From Ceratotherium simum simum (Eukaryota; Chordata; Mammalia; Perissodactyla; Rhinocerotidae): a stretch of DNA of 64,000 nucleotides. Location of the stretch: assembly GCF_000283155.1 (NCBI RefSeq), contig NW_004454175.1, forward strand, positions 6,172,174 through 6,236,173, in the 5' to 3' direction. This document shows, one piece after another, positions 1 to 13,900 of this stretch. Made by a program: the position numbers and the translations under genes. A model generated the notes under the pieces. The model was not told where the DNA came from and made no database searches. It saw only the letters and a list, made by a program, of their open reading frames with translations. Position 1 is the stretch's first letter; every line of letters starts with the position of its first letter.

Positions 1-235
1 TAGATAATTTTTCCTATTTGTGGTCTTCTCTTTTCCCCTTAAATCAGTCCCTTTAACATTTCTTGTAGCACTGGTTTCTTGGTGACTAACTCCTTTAATT
101 TTTGCTTATCTGGGAAAATTTTGATCTCTCCTTCCATTTTGAATGATAACCTTGCTGGGTAGAGTATTCTTGGCTGTAAGTGTTTTCCTTTTAGCACTTT
201 AAATATATCGTGTGATGGCTTGTTCTGAATACTAA
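1..235. mobile_element. old L1-derived fragment
   Basis: The stretch running from TTTCTTGTAGCACTGG through TATCTGGGAAAATTTTGATC to CTTGGCTGTAAG matches a widely dispersed mammalian L1 segment as I know it. It runs off the left edge. Orientation is not assigned. Confidence 0.55.
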
Positions 236-689
236 GACTGAGTAAGTCTTAAAAACTGAGCTCACAGAGAGATGTTTTAGGGCAAATAAAACCAACCTCA
301 GTTTTTATGAGTTATGTGTTCCAAGAGCCCATTTGCTTCAACTGTTTAAAACTCTGATTTCATATTCCCAAGGAGAGGAAAAAAGAAGCAAAAAATTATT
401 ATGATTAGGCTCTTAGGTTAGGTTACAAAATGCCTATTAATGCAGCTGGACATACTTAGCACTTAAAATATTACCAAAATCTACCCAATGTTTATAAGTT
501 CAATAATGTTGCTTCACTCTACCATTGGGTTGTGGTTCTACACAACCATCTATATGATCCTCTTCTTTCTTTCCTCCTGGATGTAATTTCTTTTTTTCTT
601 TTTTTAAAATTCCTTCGGCAATCCTGCTTTTCTTATAACCTATCACTTTTTATGTTGTATTACTGCTATGGGTATATCTTACCTCTTCT
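236..689. other. CWC22 intron 16, no further feature
   Basis: AT-rich intron sequence in which I see no exon, RNA gene or clear repeat. Confidence 0.5.
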
Positions 690-820
690 CTTATCGTAAG
701 AGAAGCTTACAATAAGCTCCTTGAAAGCAGGGACCATATATAATTCACTTTGGATGCCCACTCTCTCTCTCAGTGACTGGGCACATAGTTGGTGGCTAAA
801 TAAATGCTTGTTGAATGAAC
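690..820 (+). repeat. LINE2 3' end
   Basis: Contains the L2 3'-end hallmarks in order: ATAAGCTCCTTGAAAGCAGG, then GGGCACATAGTTGG, then AAATGCTTGTTGAATGAA. Confidence 0.6.
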
Positions 821-951
821 AGTGGTTGTACAATAAATGCCATCTTAATGAATCAATCCTCATCAAGAATATCTTTACTTGTTCTAACTACGACTAGAAA
901 CTCCTCTCTATTGCTCACCCAAGCTCAATGTCTGCTAAAAAGAACATCCTG

Positions 952-1290
952 GGCCGGCCCTGTGGCTTAGCAGTTAAGTGCGCGCGCTCCGCTACTGGCG
1001 GCCCAGGTTTGGATCCCGGGCACGCACCGATGCACCACTTCTCCAGCCATGCTGAGGCCGCGTCCCGCATACAGCAACTAGAAGGATGTGCAACTTATGA
1101 CATACAACTATCTACTGGGGCCTTGGGGGGAAAAAAAAAAGGAGGAGGACTGGCAACAGATGTTAGCTCAGAGCTGGTCTTCCTCAGCAAAAAAAGAAGA
1201 GAGGATTAGCATGAATGTTAGCTCAGGGCTGATCTTCCTCACAAAAAAATAAATAAATAAATAAATAAATAAAACTGTTAAAAAAAACAA
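952..1290 (+). mobile_element. ERE SINE with target site duplication
   Basis: It opens with GGCCGGCCCTGTGGCTTAGC, has a B-box-like region at about 1008-1020, a CTATCTACTGGGGC segment and an (AAAT)n tail. It is flanked by a 15-bp direct repeat AAAAAGAACATCCTG at 937-951 and 1291-1305. It sits in intron 16, antisense to CWC22. The open frame across it is repeat-derived. Confidence 0.9.
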
Positions 1291-1747
1291 AAAAAGAACA
1301 TCCTGCTAGGACAATCATTTTTCTCATGTCCTAACTTAACTCCCTCAGGAAATGGGCAGTAACTCAGAGACGCATGAGCCACCAAACTATTGGTGTATGT
1401 GGATATGAGTGTGCATGCACATGTGTGTATGCAGAGAGGATGAAAAATCTATAATATTTTCCCTGAAAACACTCCTAGCCATCACTATTGAAAAGTATTG
1501 TGATGTTTGGACTGTTAATATGATTCAGGATGGTATTTCTTACATTCATATATTATTCACTTGGCTTTTCGATCCCTTGTTATATGAACATAACCTCAAA
1601 GATAGCTGTTACAGTAAAAGTTTGCTATACATTTCATTTTAAAGTATATTTCCTACATAGGAGAAGTATGGCTATGTTATACTTAAAATTGATTTGAGAG
1701 TAACAGGGGATTAGGAAGGAAGTATAAATATTGACCCATCTACTTAC

Positions 1748-1900
1748 ACTCCATGGAAGTGAATCAGTGTATAACAGGTGAGCAAACATCTTAGCAACAT
1801 TTCTCAATTTGTTCGTTTCCAAGCGATGGATGGTATCATATTGTTCTTTGAATATACTTTCAAAGGATTCCATGTATTCTTTTTTAAGCATGCAAAATCG
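1748..1900 (-). CDS. CWC22: CWC22 exon 16 (residues 511-561, MA3)
   Basis: A 153-nt phase 0/0 exon encoding [13 protein letters not shown] through Y-T-D-S-L-P-W-S. Acceptor ATTTTTAG, donor GTAAGTAG. It is the last exon in the window; I saw no sequence for the next part of the family between 1 and 1747, so exon 17 is off the left edge. Confidence 0.95.
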
Positions 1901-4900
1901 CTAAAAATAAAAAAAAAACTGAGTGTCAACACTATTAAAATTGAATACGAATATCATTATGAGCATATTAAATCCTCCTAAATTTACTGAATCAAAAGTT
2001 ATTAAATATTTTGTATATCATATCACTCAATCTTTTTGTATGGTATGATGGGATACTCAAAAAAGAAGTTAATATGTATCATCCCTATCTACCTGGGATT
2101 TATATGCTAAAACAAAATTATACAGGCAGCTGATCACAGACATATACATTTACATACTATACAAATCTATTTCTCTATGGGTAGAATTTGGATTTAAAAA
2201 ATTATTTTTGTTCATGCTCCATCAGTGCTGCCTGAACATGTTCTTGACTTCAGAAACTGCTTTGAGATTTTGAAAAGACAGCATTTAATTGTCCTCTTTG
2301 GGAAATTGTTACAAAACACGTAGAAATTCAAAATGTTCTGGAAGAGTGATATGTAATGTTAAGGGACTACAAAAATAAAGTGAGAAAGGAGGAAGCTGCA
2401 GAGAGTGGGAAAGCTGAGGCAGGGAAGAACAACTTGCTTTTAGCAAAGATATGTTATTCTATTAGACCAGACCACAAAGCAGACACATTAATTCCCAATA
2501 TTCATGTAAGAATTCCCTTAGTGATTCCATTAAATTCCAACAAAAAAAATGAGGCTGGAACTCACCCCAGCTAATAAGCCAAAAAATTTCTCATATGTCC
2601 TTTGTTGGGCACAGCAGTCAAGTATCATGTTGCAGAGTTCTTTCTATGTGGAAAAAAACTGCATTAATGATTCAAAACACGATGAATCCATGCTGCATGA
2701 AAATTTATCAATACGGCAGAGACAAGCTGAATCTTTAAATAAGGTTTTAAAAACACCAAATTTCCAAAACTTTGTGAACTTCAGTTATTAAGACAAAATA
2801 AAAAAATTCAATCTATGTTAAGTCTAGTTTTTTAAAGCCTTTGGTCTGGCTGACAATTTCCATAGTCATTTATGCTAATTAGATGGATTATAAAATTCTA
2901 AATTCATGTAAGCATGAACCACTTCAAGAATACCTAGTATAGGAAATATACATCAAGAGAGACTGAATGTACTATATTCTAAAAAGATTCTATGCAGAAT
3001 TCTTCTAAATACAGATCACCAATACAACATCTAACAATTCAGTTATACATCTTCCAAAGTATTAAAGTCAATTATTAAGGAATATATTGAGTTAGTATGG
3101 AAAAGGCAGACCATGATAAGTCTTTACAGAAGCATAAATAAATGTGCACAGCTTCAACGTTAACCTAAATGACCCTCTGGTTGTTAAAAATAAATACATT
3201 CAAAAGAACAAAGAAAAAATACCTCTGTGGCTAAATTTTCTAGCCTCAAAATAAATGTTATGCGTATACATCTGTCTATAGACGGATCTATACGAGTAGA
3301 TGGAATCATTCTATAACTGCTGGAATAATATATTGTCTAATCAGCTATTTACGTGCCTTGAAAACTCCTCTGTGAAAACTCTGTTCAACTAATAAATGAA
3401 TGAATGAACCCAGGGTCAGGAAATACCATCATCACAAATGTTTATAATTAACAAATATTATTTATTAATTCTTGAAATACTTCTAATGAAATATGTATTG
3501 ATTATAGCAATTTCACAGATGAAGAAACTTAGGGAACAGACAAATCAATGGAGACAAAATGAAAAAAGGTAGTAACTCATTCTCTACCCACTGCTCAGAA
3601 TTGACTAAGTATCTTTCTCTACTAAACATTTCTTATTGGCAAGTTTAGAATTATTTTTTCCAAATATAGTAACCTCAATATAGTTGCTTTCTACAAATAG
3701 AAAGCAAGCCTATAAAAGTATAGTGTATACTCTTTCAGTTCATTTTTATTTTTATTTAATTTTCCCTTTATATTTTCAATTAGCGATTTTGACATTTTGT
3801 CTTATTTAATAACATGAGAGGCAACTTAAGTAAATATTGTAAATATTCTTAAAAATTAGGTCAATGAGTTCTTCCTGCATATATCTATGTGCAAGAGAGA
3901 GGAAGGGGATCCTGGAGAAGCAAAAAACAGACACTCAAGAACTATGCTGTCCAGCATGATAGCCACTAGCCACATTTAAATTTATGGCTATTTAAATTTA
4001 AATTATTCAACATTATATAAAGTTAAAATTTTAGTTCCTGAGTCACACTAACCACATTTTAAGTACTCAAAAGCCACATGTGATTAGTTGCTACTGTACT
4101 GGACAGTGCAGAATATGAATATTTCCATCATTGCAGAAAGTTCTACTGGACAAAGCTGTACTAGAAGCTGATAATCTACTTATAAAACAATCTACTCAAC
4201 GGCCTCACTTCACAATATAGGGTTATTTTTAGATGCCATTATATTGCTAGGTTATTTTTTTTAAGATTAGTCACAAGTTACCTCATTAAATAAAATGCTT
4301 ATAGAAGTATAAGTCCCGAAAAGATGTACTTAATCAAAATTTAATATAGTACTAAAAACTTAAAATGAGGTTTTTCTGAGTTATGCCATATTATGTATGT
4401 TAATTTGATATATTAAAATGGATCTTCAACTTTTTATACCAACATTATATTTTATAATAGCATAATAGTTAATCAGGTTTTAAACAATATAACATGGTAA
4501 TATGCTGACAGCACTGCTAATAAAGTTAGCACTACTTGCAAACAAATTACTTTCTTCCCTAGACTAAATGCAATTACAAGAGTTATTTCCTGTGGCTTAT
4601 AATAATTAAATATTTTAATATTTTAATTAAATATTATAGCGATTTTAGGAGAGTGTTTTGAGTGCACGAAAATAGATGCACTAAGACACTCTTCCAAATA
4701 TTATCAAAATATGTTGAGGTTAGTTCTAGAACAAATATCCTCTGGATTAATATTAATAAAATCTATAATGACTAAATTATATTCCTCAAATAATGTGACA
4801 AGATCATACGTTAATTTCAGTTTCAGTCATAATTTTAAAGGTTAATTCACTAATTTCCTTCCAATGATGACACATCAAGTGCACCCAGAGTACAAATAGG

Positions 4901-7900
4901 TACACTATTACTAATATACCAATAAACAAACTTTAAGAGGGAAAAAAGAATTTTTTTTAATTTGAAAAGAGTAATTTCTTCTCAAAATCCCATACCACAG
5001 CATTGCAAGAATGAATCTTTATTCTAGAACAAAGGTTGGCAAACTTTTTTTGTAAAAGGCCAAACAGAAAATATTTTAGGCTTTGGAGGCCATACAGTCT
5101 CTGTTGCTGTAGGGCGAAAACAGCCATACACAATATGTCAACCAATGAGCATGACTGTATTCCACCATCAGTGGTCATGGCTGTATTCCAATAAATATTT
5201 ACAAAAATGGGCAGTGGGCCTGGGCCACAGTTGGCCAATCCCTGTGTGGAAATTAATAAACAGAAATCTCATTAAAATGGAGCTGGAAGGCCAAAAGGGG
5301 CAGCTCTCATGCCCTATGTCGACAGCAGATCCCAACAGGAAGAAGGATTTCCTCTTCTTGCCCACCAACAGCTCAGCCAATGAGAGACTGTCACAACTCA
5401 GCCAACGAAAAGCCACTGTACTTTGAACTCTCAGTTCCTCCAATGGACTCTTTGTTTACCACAGCCCTACCAACTTCCTCTTCCCCTCTATAAAAGAGTT
5501 TCCTTGCTGCTTGGGACTTGCATGTGGCTTGCCATGGTTGCAGATCCTGAATTGCAATTCTTTGCTGATCCTGAATAAATCCATTTTTGCTGGAGAAATA
5601 ACTGGCTATTTGTTTAAGGTCAATACCTGTAACAGATCATATTTAAAGCCTTACAACAAAGGATGTAGACCTAATGGTAACTTAGCTCGGATAGTTAAGA
5701 AGATCATTTAGAAGAACCAGAAACCAAACAGCCTATTATCATTGATACATTCACTCTGGCATCTGTGCTGGGTACCACATATAAGCCAAGGTGTGAAAAA
5801 CAAAACCCCGAAAGCCTTGCTCAGGTTCCAAGGATGTAAAATCTCGATGGGCAGGGAGCAATACATACAAGAATACAACTAGAAAAAAACGCCTAAAGGT
5901 GATCTATTCAATCCAGTCTTTATTATCCTTGGCATTAGGGTTCTATGATACTTTGAATAGTGAAGTATACTGAGTTAATAAGACTATGAGTCCTACAGGC
6001 TAAGAGGGTAATATGTACTCTATGGATCACTGAATCCCTGACACCTTGCAGAGTGCCCGACATATATTATACGTTGAATACATTTTGTTGAATGAATTAA
6101 TGAATGAAAAAAAGATACAGATTCTCTATATCCAATTAAAGCACTGTAACAACCTGTACGGTGGTCTTTATAATTTCTACCACAAAAGAATGCTTTAGTG
6201 CATAAAGTAGATGGACCAGGTAATTCATTAAAGAACAAATTTCCTATTGTATTTAAGTCACAATTTGATGTACAGGCAACCACTCCGAAATATATAGAAA
6301 GTGTGGTGATTCAGAGACTTTCTGTCTTTCCCACATCCCATTCAAGAATGCAGCCGATTTAATTCACTGGAATGAGTACTATGTATGAAGTACTCCAGAA
6401 CTCCTAACTTTAACTCCTAACTTTAAAATAACTTTATTTTAAAATTTTAGAAAATTTACATTAAAAAAATGAATATTTAGTACTGACTTATTGTTTCAAT
6501 TCATGAAACCTATTAGCTGTCTTAAACATTTTTATAACCAATATATATATTTCCTAATAGAAGAAAAAAGTATTAACTTACTGTTTGGCTTTCGGGAAAC
6601 TCCATTTTTAACAATTTGTGAGCACATTCTTCAAAATCTAAACTGTAGAGACAAAATGGTCACAATAGTTAGGTTAAAAACTTGCAGCATAAATTGTAGC
6701 ACTCTTTTATATACAAGAATCTTAAAATAATTTCTTTACTATCATTTCATATTATTGTATTGTGTATATAAAAAAGACATAGCTCTTGACTCTACAAAGA
6801 AAGAAGTACTGATACATATTATGTATGACATGGATGAACCCTGAATTATGCTAAGTGAAAGAAGTCAGACACAAAAGACCACATATAGTATGATTCCATT
6901 CATAAAAAATGTCCATAATAGGCAAATCCATAGACACAGAAAGTAGACAAATTTTTATTTTACTGCTAAGTATTTCCACTTCTCTCTGATCCAAGTCAGG
7001 AGGAGGTAAAAGATGCTCCAAGAGCCCAGTATGACCTCTGGTGCTTAATCACCACTTATCTTGATTCATACCCAAACACAGGGCTTCTAGATTTTATAAA
7101 AACTAAGTATAAAATAGTAAATAACCAAAATCACTTACAAGAAAACAAATTTACTTTTATACAACCTTCATATAAGTTGCATTAAAAATACCTTCAATAT
7201 GCTTCACCTAAGAGAATTACTGAACTCAGTGTGAACTTGACTCAGGAATAATGCTCATATATTTGCACTTTTTGTGGAGAGTACAAACCATCATTCTTTT
7301 GATAACAGCAGTATAAAATAATCGCCCACTGAAATATGATGATTATGAATTTAGTTTTATAGTTCATCTGTATTCCTCAGCTTCTGTTACTTATGGAGTT
7401 TCATAAGCACAACAGAGGAATAATCCAGTATGGTACAACATAATGGAATTAAAAAACGTAAAATGAAGAAAGAAATATATTATGAGCTTTTATAACAGGT
7501 AATATTACACAATATCTAGCATTAAGATTAAAATATTAAACTGTAGTTGATAAACTTCAATAATATAGCAGTACCAAAAAGTATTTAAAAAGATGTGACA
7601 TTTTCCTTTCTAGCTTTTATTTTTTTTAAACAGAATTAGTACTTGAAAAAATCCTTCAATTTCTGAAAAACAAGTAATTGATGGAGAAATTTTACAACTT
7701 TCCTTTTATGTAATAAGTTAAGTATCAGGTGAGCTGTATGACAGTCTATTTTCCTTGTTCTTGTTTTAACTTAAAAATCTTTGGTGAGGGGCTGGCCCGG
7801 TAGCGTAGCGGTTGAGCGCGGGCACTCTGCTGTGGTGGCCAGGGTTCGGATCCCGGGTGCGCACCGACGCACCACTTGTCAAGCTATGCTGTGGTGGCAT

Positions 7901-10900
7901 CCCATATAAAGTGGAGGAAGATGGGCACGCATGTTAGCCCAGGGCCGGTCTTTCTCAGCAAAAAGAGGAGAATTGGCAACAGATGTTAGCTCAGGGCTAA
8001 TCTTCCTCACACACATACAAAAAAAAAAGTATTTGGTGATTTCCAACATCAAGATTATTCTGAAGTTGCATTAAATGTAAATATTAAATGAACTAAATTA
8101 GCTTGAGACTTTAGTTCTTATCTTAGGTTGCTAAACAAATGAATTCCAGGTTTAACACAAATTAATAGCGACTAAGGGAAAGGTAAAGAAAAAAGATTGT
8201 GAAGTGGGTTTTCAAGCTGTGTTTACAAATGGTTTTGTTGATGCCTCCAATCCAAAAAATTTTAAACTGGTGGGGACCTGACAGTCCCACCTCCCTCTAA
8301 TGCTACAGCTTCAATAACACAAAATCAGACTGGAACATGACTTAAAAGCAAGACAAACAGAAATGTCTAATTTTCAATAGTGAAGACAATTATATAGTTT
8401 TATGTAAAAAGAGGATCATTTAAGGAGCAGAACAGTAAGGAGAAAAGAATACTGGTAAAATCAGTCAACAAGCCTAAAAGAAAAGAAATTAAAAAAAAAT
8501 CTCCACAGAGTTCAATTGCCAGATCATAAGATTTCCCAAAGTGAACGGTTTGTATAAAGTGCTCTCACCACCATCTGACTTTATGATTATATTCCATTCT
8601 TGATTTTTAGCTTGGTATACTATAAACATAAGACTTGGAAAATACAAAAAATTGGAAAAAACAGACACTAAAAAAATCTGTAATCCAACCTCCTCTCAAG
8701 ATAACCAGTGAATATTTTAATGTATTATTTCTAGAATCTGCCTGTTTATACAGTTAAGATAATACTACTGGCACAGTACTATATAGTTTTTTTCCACCTA
8801 ACATTATATCCGACCACTTGCCCACATCTCCATTAACCTAATTTTCAATGGTGGCATAAACTGGACATTTGGATTATTTGTGTTGGACAATAAGATTGTC
8901 TTTTTTTTTTCGCACTTAACAATTCTGTATATAATTCTCTGTATATAATTCTCTGTCAATATGTATTTAAGAAACACAATAAAAAGAAGGGTCAAATGGA
9001 ATGAGCACCTTACCAAAAGGCTTTCCAAAAAGAGTCTACCAATTTAAATCCCAACCAATAATGTTTACGTGTATCTTGCTAAAATCATCATTAGTACTGA
9101 GTACTATTGCTTTAAAAAACATAAAGTAAACCACTTCAGCTTTTTAATGACCAATAATAGTACTTATTTGTCTAGAGTGATATTTGTTTGACAACTAACA
9201 TTTTTTTATGTCTTATAATCCCATTTCATGAATCTCCCAACCATGTCCTTTAAACACCTTTCTATCAAAGTGTTTGTGTTTCTTTCCCAAAATTGATATC
9301 AGCTTTTAAGTATAGTAACCTTTGTCATATATAAATTATTTTTACTAGGCATTTAGAGGCTGAGAACTCTTAACAAATACCAACACATAAGGCAATAGTT
9401 ATTGCTACCAGGATTGGAACCACTATATAACAGTGGCTGTTACTTATCTCTTAATACTTTAATTTTTCAAGCCTTTTGTGTGATTCAGAGATTATCAAGG
9501 TTAGGTCAACTAACAAAAAAAAAGGTTTCTTTTAAATAATTCTTCAAAGAGCTCCACTATAATTCTTCAAAGTTAATGTTAATAGCAATATTAAAACAAT
9601 GAATCTGTTGTTTACAACTGATTACTGTTGAATTTCTAAAAAACAACAAAGAAATGAAAGGCCAAACTCTAAGAACAGTTACCTATAACAAAAATTTTTC
9701 ATCTTCCACCTTAAGTTTGTATGAAAAAATATTTAATAGTTTTTTCTTTCATGTGAAAAGCAAAAAAATAGATAAGAATAAGCCAAAAACATTTCTAACC
9801 AATGTTTTGCTGTTTAATATTTCTCTTTCTGAAGATGAATCTAAGCCAAAAAGTTTTCAGCCAGACTGAAAACAAGTTGACTCCTACTTATGAATCATTA
9901 TTGCTATTACATCATACTAAATGGAAATATACAAAACCTAGTAACAAAACAAAACTGAGGAAACATTCCTCCTCCAGTATAAAATGCAAACACTGTGCCC
10001 ACTAAATCAATAGGTTGATTCTCATACAAAACAGATGTACTAAGCATTTAACATTTTCATTTATTTCTCTTCAAAACCAAACTCACAGCCTTCAAAGGGA
10101 ATACGTTTTGTTTTCCTGACATCATAGTACTTCCTACTTAACATTACTTCAAAGGAGCCTCAAAACCTTAAGATTAATTCCTATTTCCATTTATATTCAT
10201 TTCCATCTGTAGAACGAATCAGTGTCCAAAAGTTATCATAACAGTGCTTCTCTGCTTAGAAGCAGAATTAGAAACCAAATTAGGAAAAAAAAAATATTAA
10301 ATTTCCACTACACAATTACTGTGCTAGCTCTGTAATACAGAGTTGTTTTTAGGTTTGTTTTTTTTTGCTGAGGCAGACTCACTCTGAGCTAACATCTATT
10401 GCCAATCCTCCTGTTTTTTTGCTTGAGGGAGATTAGCCCTGAGCTAACATCTGTGCCAGTCTTCCTTCATTTTGTATGTGGGTTGCCACCACAACATGGC
10501 TGACGAATGGTATAGGTCTGCACCTGGGATCTGAACCTGCAACCCTGGGCCACTGAAGCAGAGCACATGGAACTTTAACCACTCGGCCATAGGGCAAGTC
10601 CCTGAGGTTTTTATTAGTAATATTTAACTATAAGAAATGACATAGCTAAAAACAAACAAAAAAACAAACCATTTCATTATGTAACACAACCAAACCTTCC
10701 AAATAAGTAAACCCAATTTGCTTTTGAAGCAAAGAGCCAACAGTAGGGATCTATGAGTTTGGGGTTGGTATGGGGTAGATAGGTTGGTAGCTTGAGAGTC
10801 CTTGAAATGGTATCTACTTTTTTGCCATCAGATTCTAAAAATCCCATCCCCTATCAAAAATAAGGATCAACGGAGCTACAGTATCTTACCTTGACTGAAT

Positions 10901-13900
10901 AGCAAGATAGATTGTACGACGAAATGAGACTAGATTAATTTCTGTTTTGTCATGAATAGTCACTTTTTGTCCTGAAAGAAATTAAACATAACAAAATTAT
11001 GAAACTACAAAAATAAATGAAAAGAACTGAAAATGTATCTCATAATAATTTTTTCATAAATGCATTTAGAATCTACGAGTTTAATAATAATACTCTTTTC
11101 TATAGTGTAACTTAGTATTTGAAGAATTCAAAGTAACTATGTCAGGTCTTTGCCATATCTTAGAGTATTTTGTAAGTTTTGCTAGCTCAAAGAAGTCCAG
11201 AACAAAATCAGAAAAACTATTTTTGTTTCTTTGTCATCTGCTCATTTAGACACTATAAAAGGCTGCACTCATGCTGTTGTTTGGTAAAATATTATTTCTA
11301 GAGTTATGAAAAGTATCTTGATAATTTAGAAGAACTATAACTTATGGGCAGAAATTCAGTTTTAGAGAACAATGGGTCCTCATGAGAGGCTGGATGGGTC
11401 CAATATAAATATGTGTATTTATCAAAATCTTCTATCTAATACATGAAAACTTTCCTTTATAAGTATTTAATAGTTTTATTTGAGCAGTATTTTCACATGA
11501 AACAAAGAAATTCTAAAGCTAAATGTAGTACATGAATAGTTAGGAGATGTATTAAATAAGGAAGACATTGGAAAAAATTAAACTTATTTTTATAAAATAT
11601 GTTATAGAAGAGCAACTATACTCTAAGACAGAACTAAAATACAACATGCCCTGAAAGGAAAAAGTATGCCATTAATATTTTCAAATACATAATACAAGTA
11701 AATAATGACCAGTTTTAACTCAGACTTAACCAAAGTTCTGAGCTTATTTTTCTGTGAAATAATGTAATCAAAGCTAAAGAGGAAGAACATCATGCCTGCT
11801 TCTGTACAAATATAGCTTTTGGCCACTCTGCTCTATTTTGCCAAAATGAATAGCAAATATCTAGTCACTCTCATCTGTCGCATCATGCCAGGGTTGCATA
11901 AATCACATGCACTCAACAGGAATGCACCTTTTTCATAGTTTATAATCAAAGGCATAAAATGTCAAATTAAAATTATGCTGATGTTAAAAAATGAATTTCC
12001 TTGTTTAATACTTTTACAGCAGGGTTTTTCAACCTTGGCAATCCTGACATTTTGGGCTGAATAATACTTAAATAATACTGGATAATGCTGTGGGGGGCAG
12101 TCTTGTGACTTACAGGACGTTTAACAGCATCCCTAGGCTTCACCCGCTAGATGACAGCAGCAACCCTCCCAACCCCCCCAGATTGAGAACCATTGTTTTA
12201 GAGGGAATTAACTTAATTTCAGAATATTTTACAGTATTATTTAAATAAGCTATACTTTTACCTTCTTCATCTTCTTCCCCTTCTTCCTCGTCTTCTTCCT
12301 CCTCCTCCTCACTACTTCCAGCATCTTGGTCTGTGTTTGAGTCACTATCCCCTTCATCAAGAATTTCTAAAAGAACAAAGGAAATTTAGGAAAATATTAA
12401 TGAGCAAGTGATAGACACGCATCTCATTCTGAGAAGGTAATTCTCAGTTCACTGAAATCCAGTGGTGTAACAGTTTATCAGCCAACAAAGATGATCACAC
12501 AGACCTCAGGTTATTACCTAAGTGGTCACACGGCATTAAAACTAATTTGATGAGAGAGAGTCATATGGAATTCTTCTGCCAGATAGAAAGTGGCCATGAA
12601 ACAAGAAAGGGATAAGAAAAACAAAGAAAAAGTAAATGAAGGTATTCCAAAAAAGCAAGAGCAGTGGAAAAATAAATTAGGAATGGAAACTAGCATATTG
12701 AAGTCAAAATATTACTAGTTCATCATCAGAAAAAGACTGTCTATCATAAAAAGCTAAGGGTAGATATAGAAAAGAAGAATTTAGGCTAAGAACGTTCTAT
12801 GAAAGACTAAAAAGGGAGAAGAAACAGTTGCATAATTTAGTATTCCACTTTAAATAAATAAGTAATGAGATTTTTATTAAAATGTATACCTATTAAATAG
12901 AACACTATAATCGATCTAAAGACTTTCCATATGTAAAACAGAAACAGAAGTTTAAAAGCCTCTAAGGAAATTGGTAAGATGAGCACTTTATTGCATAACT
13001 CACATTCAGAACTGGATGAAAATAGTGATGTAAATAAGAGACCACATAAAGCCAGTCATCATGTTAATAGTAACCAAATGATAAAAACTAAAATTATATT
13101 TTGCCCAATGGTGGGTGCTCTATTAGCCTGACAAAAGATTTTACAAACACAGTTAACACTTCACTTTTGCATTTCTATTATAATCAGAGAACTTTTAATT
13201 CAAAGTTTTAAGGCCAAGTCCTTTCTAGGAAAATTCTAATTTCTTTATATTTAACCAAGCAGTATACATCAGGAGTCATATATAATATTTAATATTAGCA
13301 GAGAACTTCATACTATGAGGAATAAATCATTTTACAAAAATGCAGAGTTGTCATTCAGCCCTTAGCTGACACACAAATCTCCTCAAGAATATTCCTAACA
13401 AATGTGACTTCAAGAAATAATCTGAAGTGTCTAGTTTATTATTATATAACATGGCTTAGACAGACCTTTAAAAGAGGGAACTATTTAGTATTCAAGAGTA
13501 GGAAGACAGGCCCTCCTGCTGTTTTCCCAAATGCTGTAAGACCTCAGGCCCGGGTACACCTGGGCCTCTCTAAGGTGCTAATTACTAAGGCTGTGCCCAC
13601 TTCCTGCTGCGGCCATTTTTTTATGCCAGCTCTAGAAGAAAATTTTATGAAAGAATGAAGGTCAAATGAATTGTCTAGTCGTTTACATCATCCTCTCCTC
13701 ATCTCTCCACTTTAGAATCTATTTACTGAAATCCCCTAGGCAATGACAATTGGATTTCATTAACTGAATGAAGCAGTGGTTTCAAAGTACATCTATGAGT
13801 CCCCGGCGGGATCAGTGGGACCTGTCAGGCGGTCCCTGAGGTCAAACTATTTTCATCATAACACCAAGGCATTACCTGCCTTTTCACTGTGCTGACATCT

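Noticed and set aside
952..1025. Possible tRNA gene from A/B-box-like sequence
   Set aside because: The tRNA-like head is part of a SINE and cannot fold into a full cloverleaf; the same holds for the other ERE copies.
928..1209. Open frame over the first SINE (and similar frames at 26,052, 30,246, 37,094, 57,340 and 60,399)
   Set aside because: They translate ERE SINE sequence; the recurring Gly/Arg/Pro motif between copies comes from the repeat, not from a gene.
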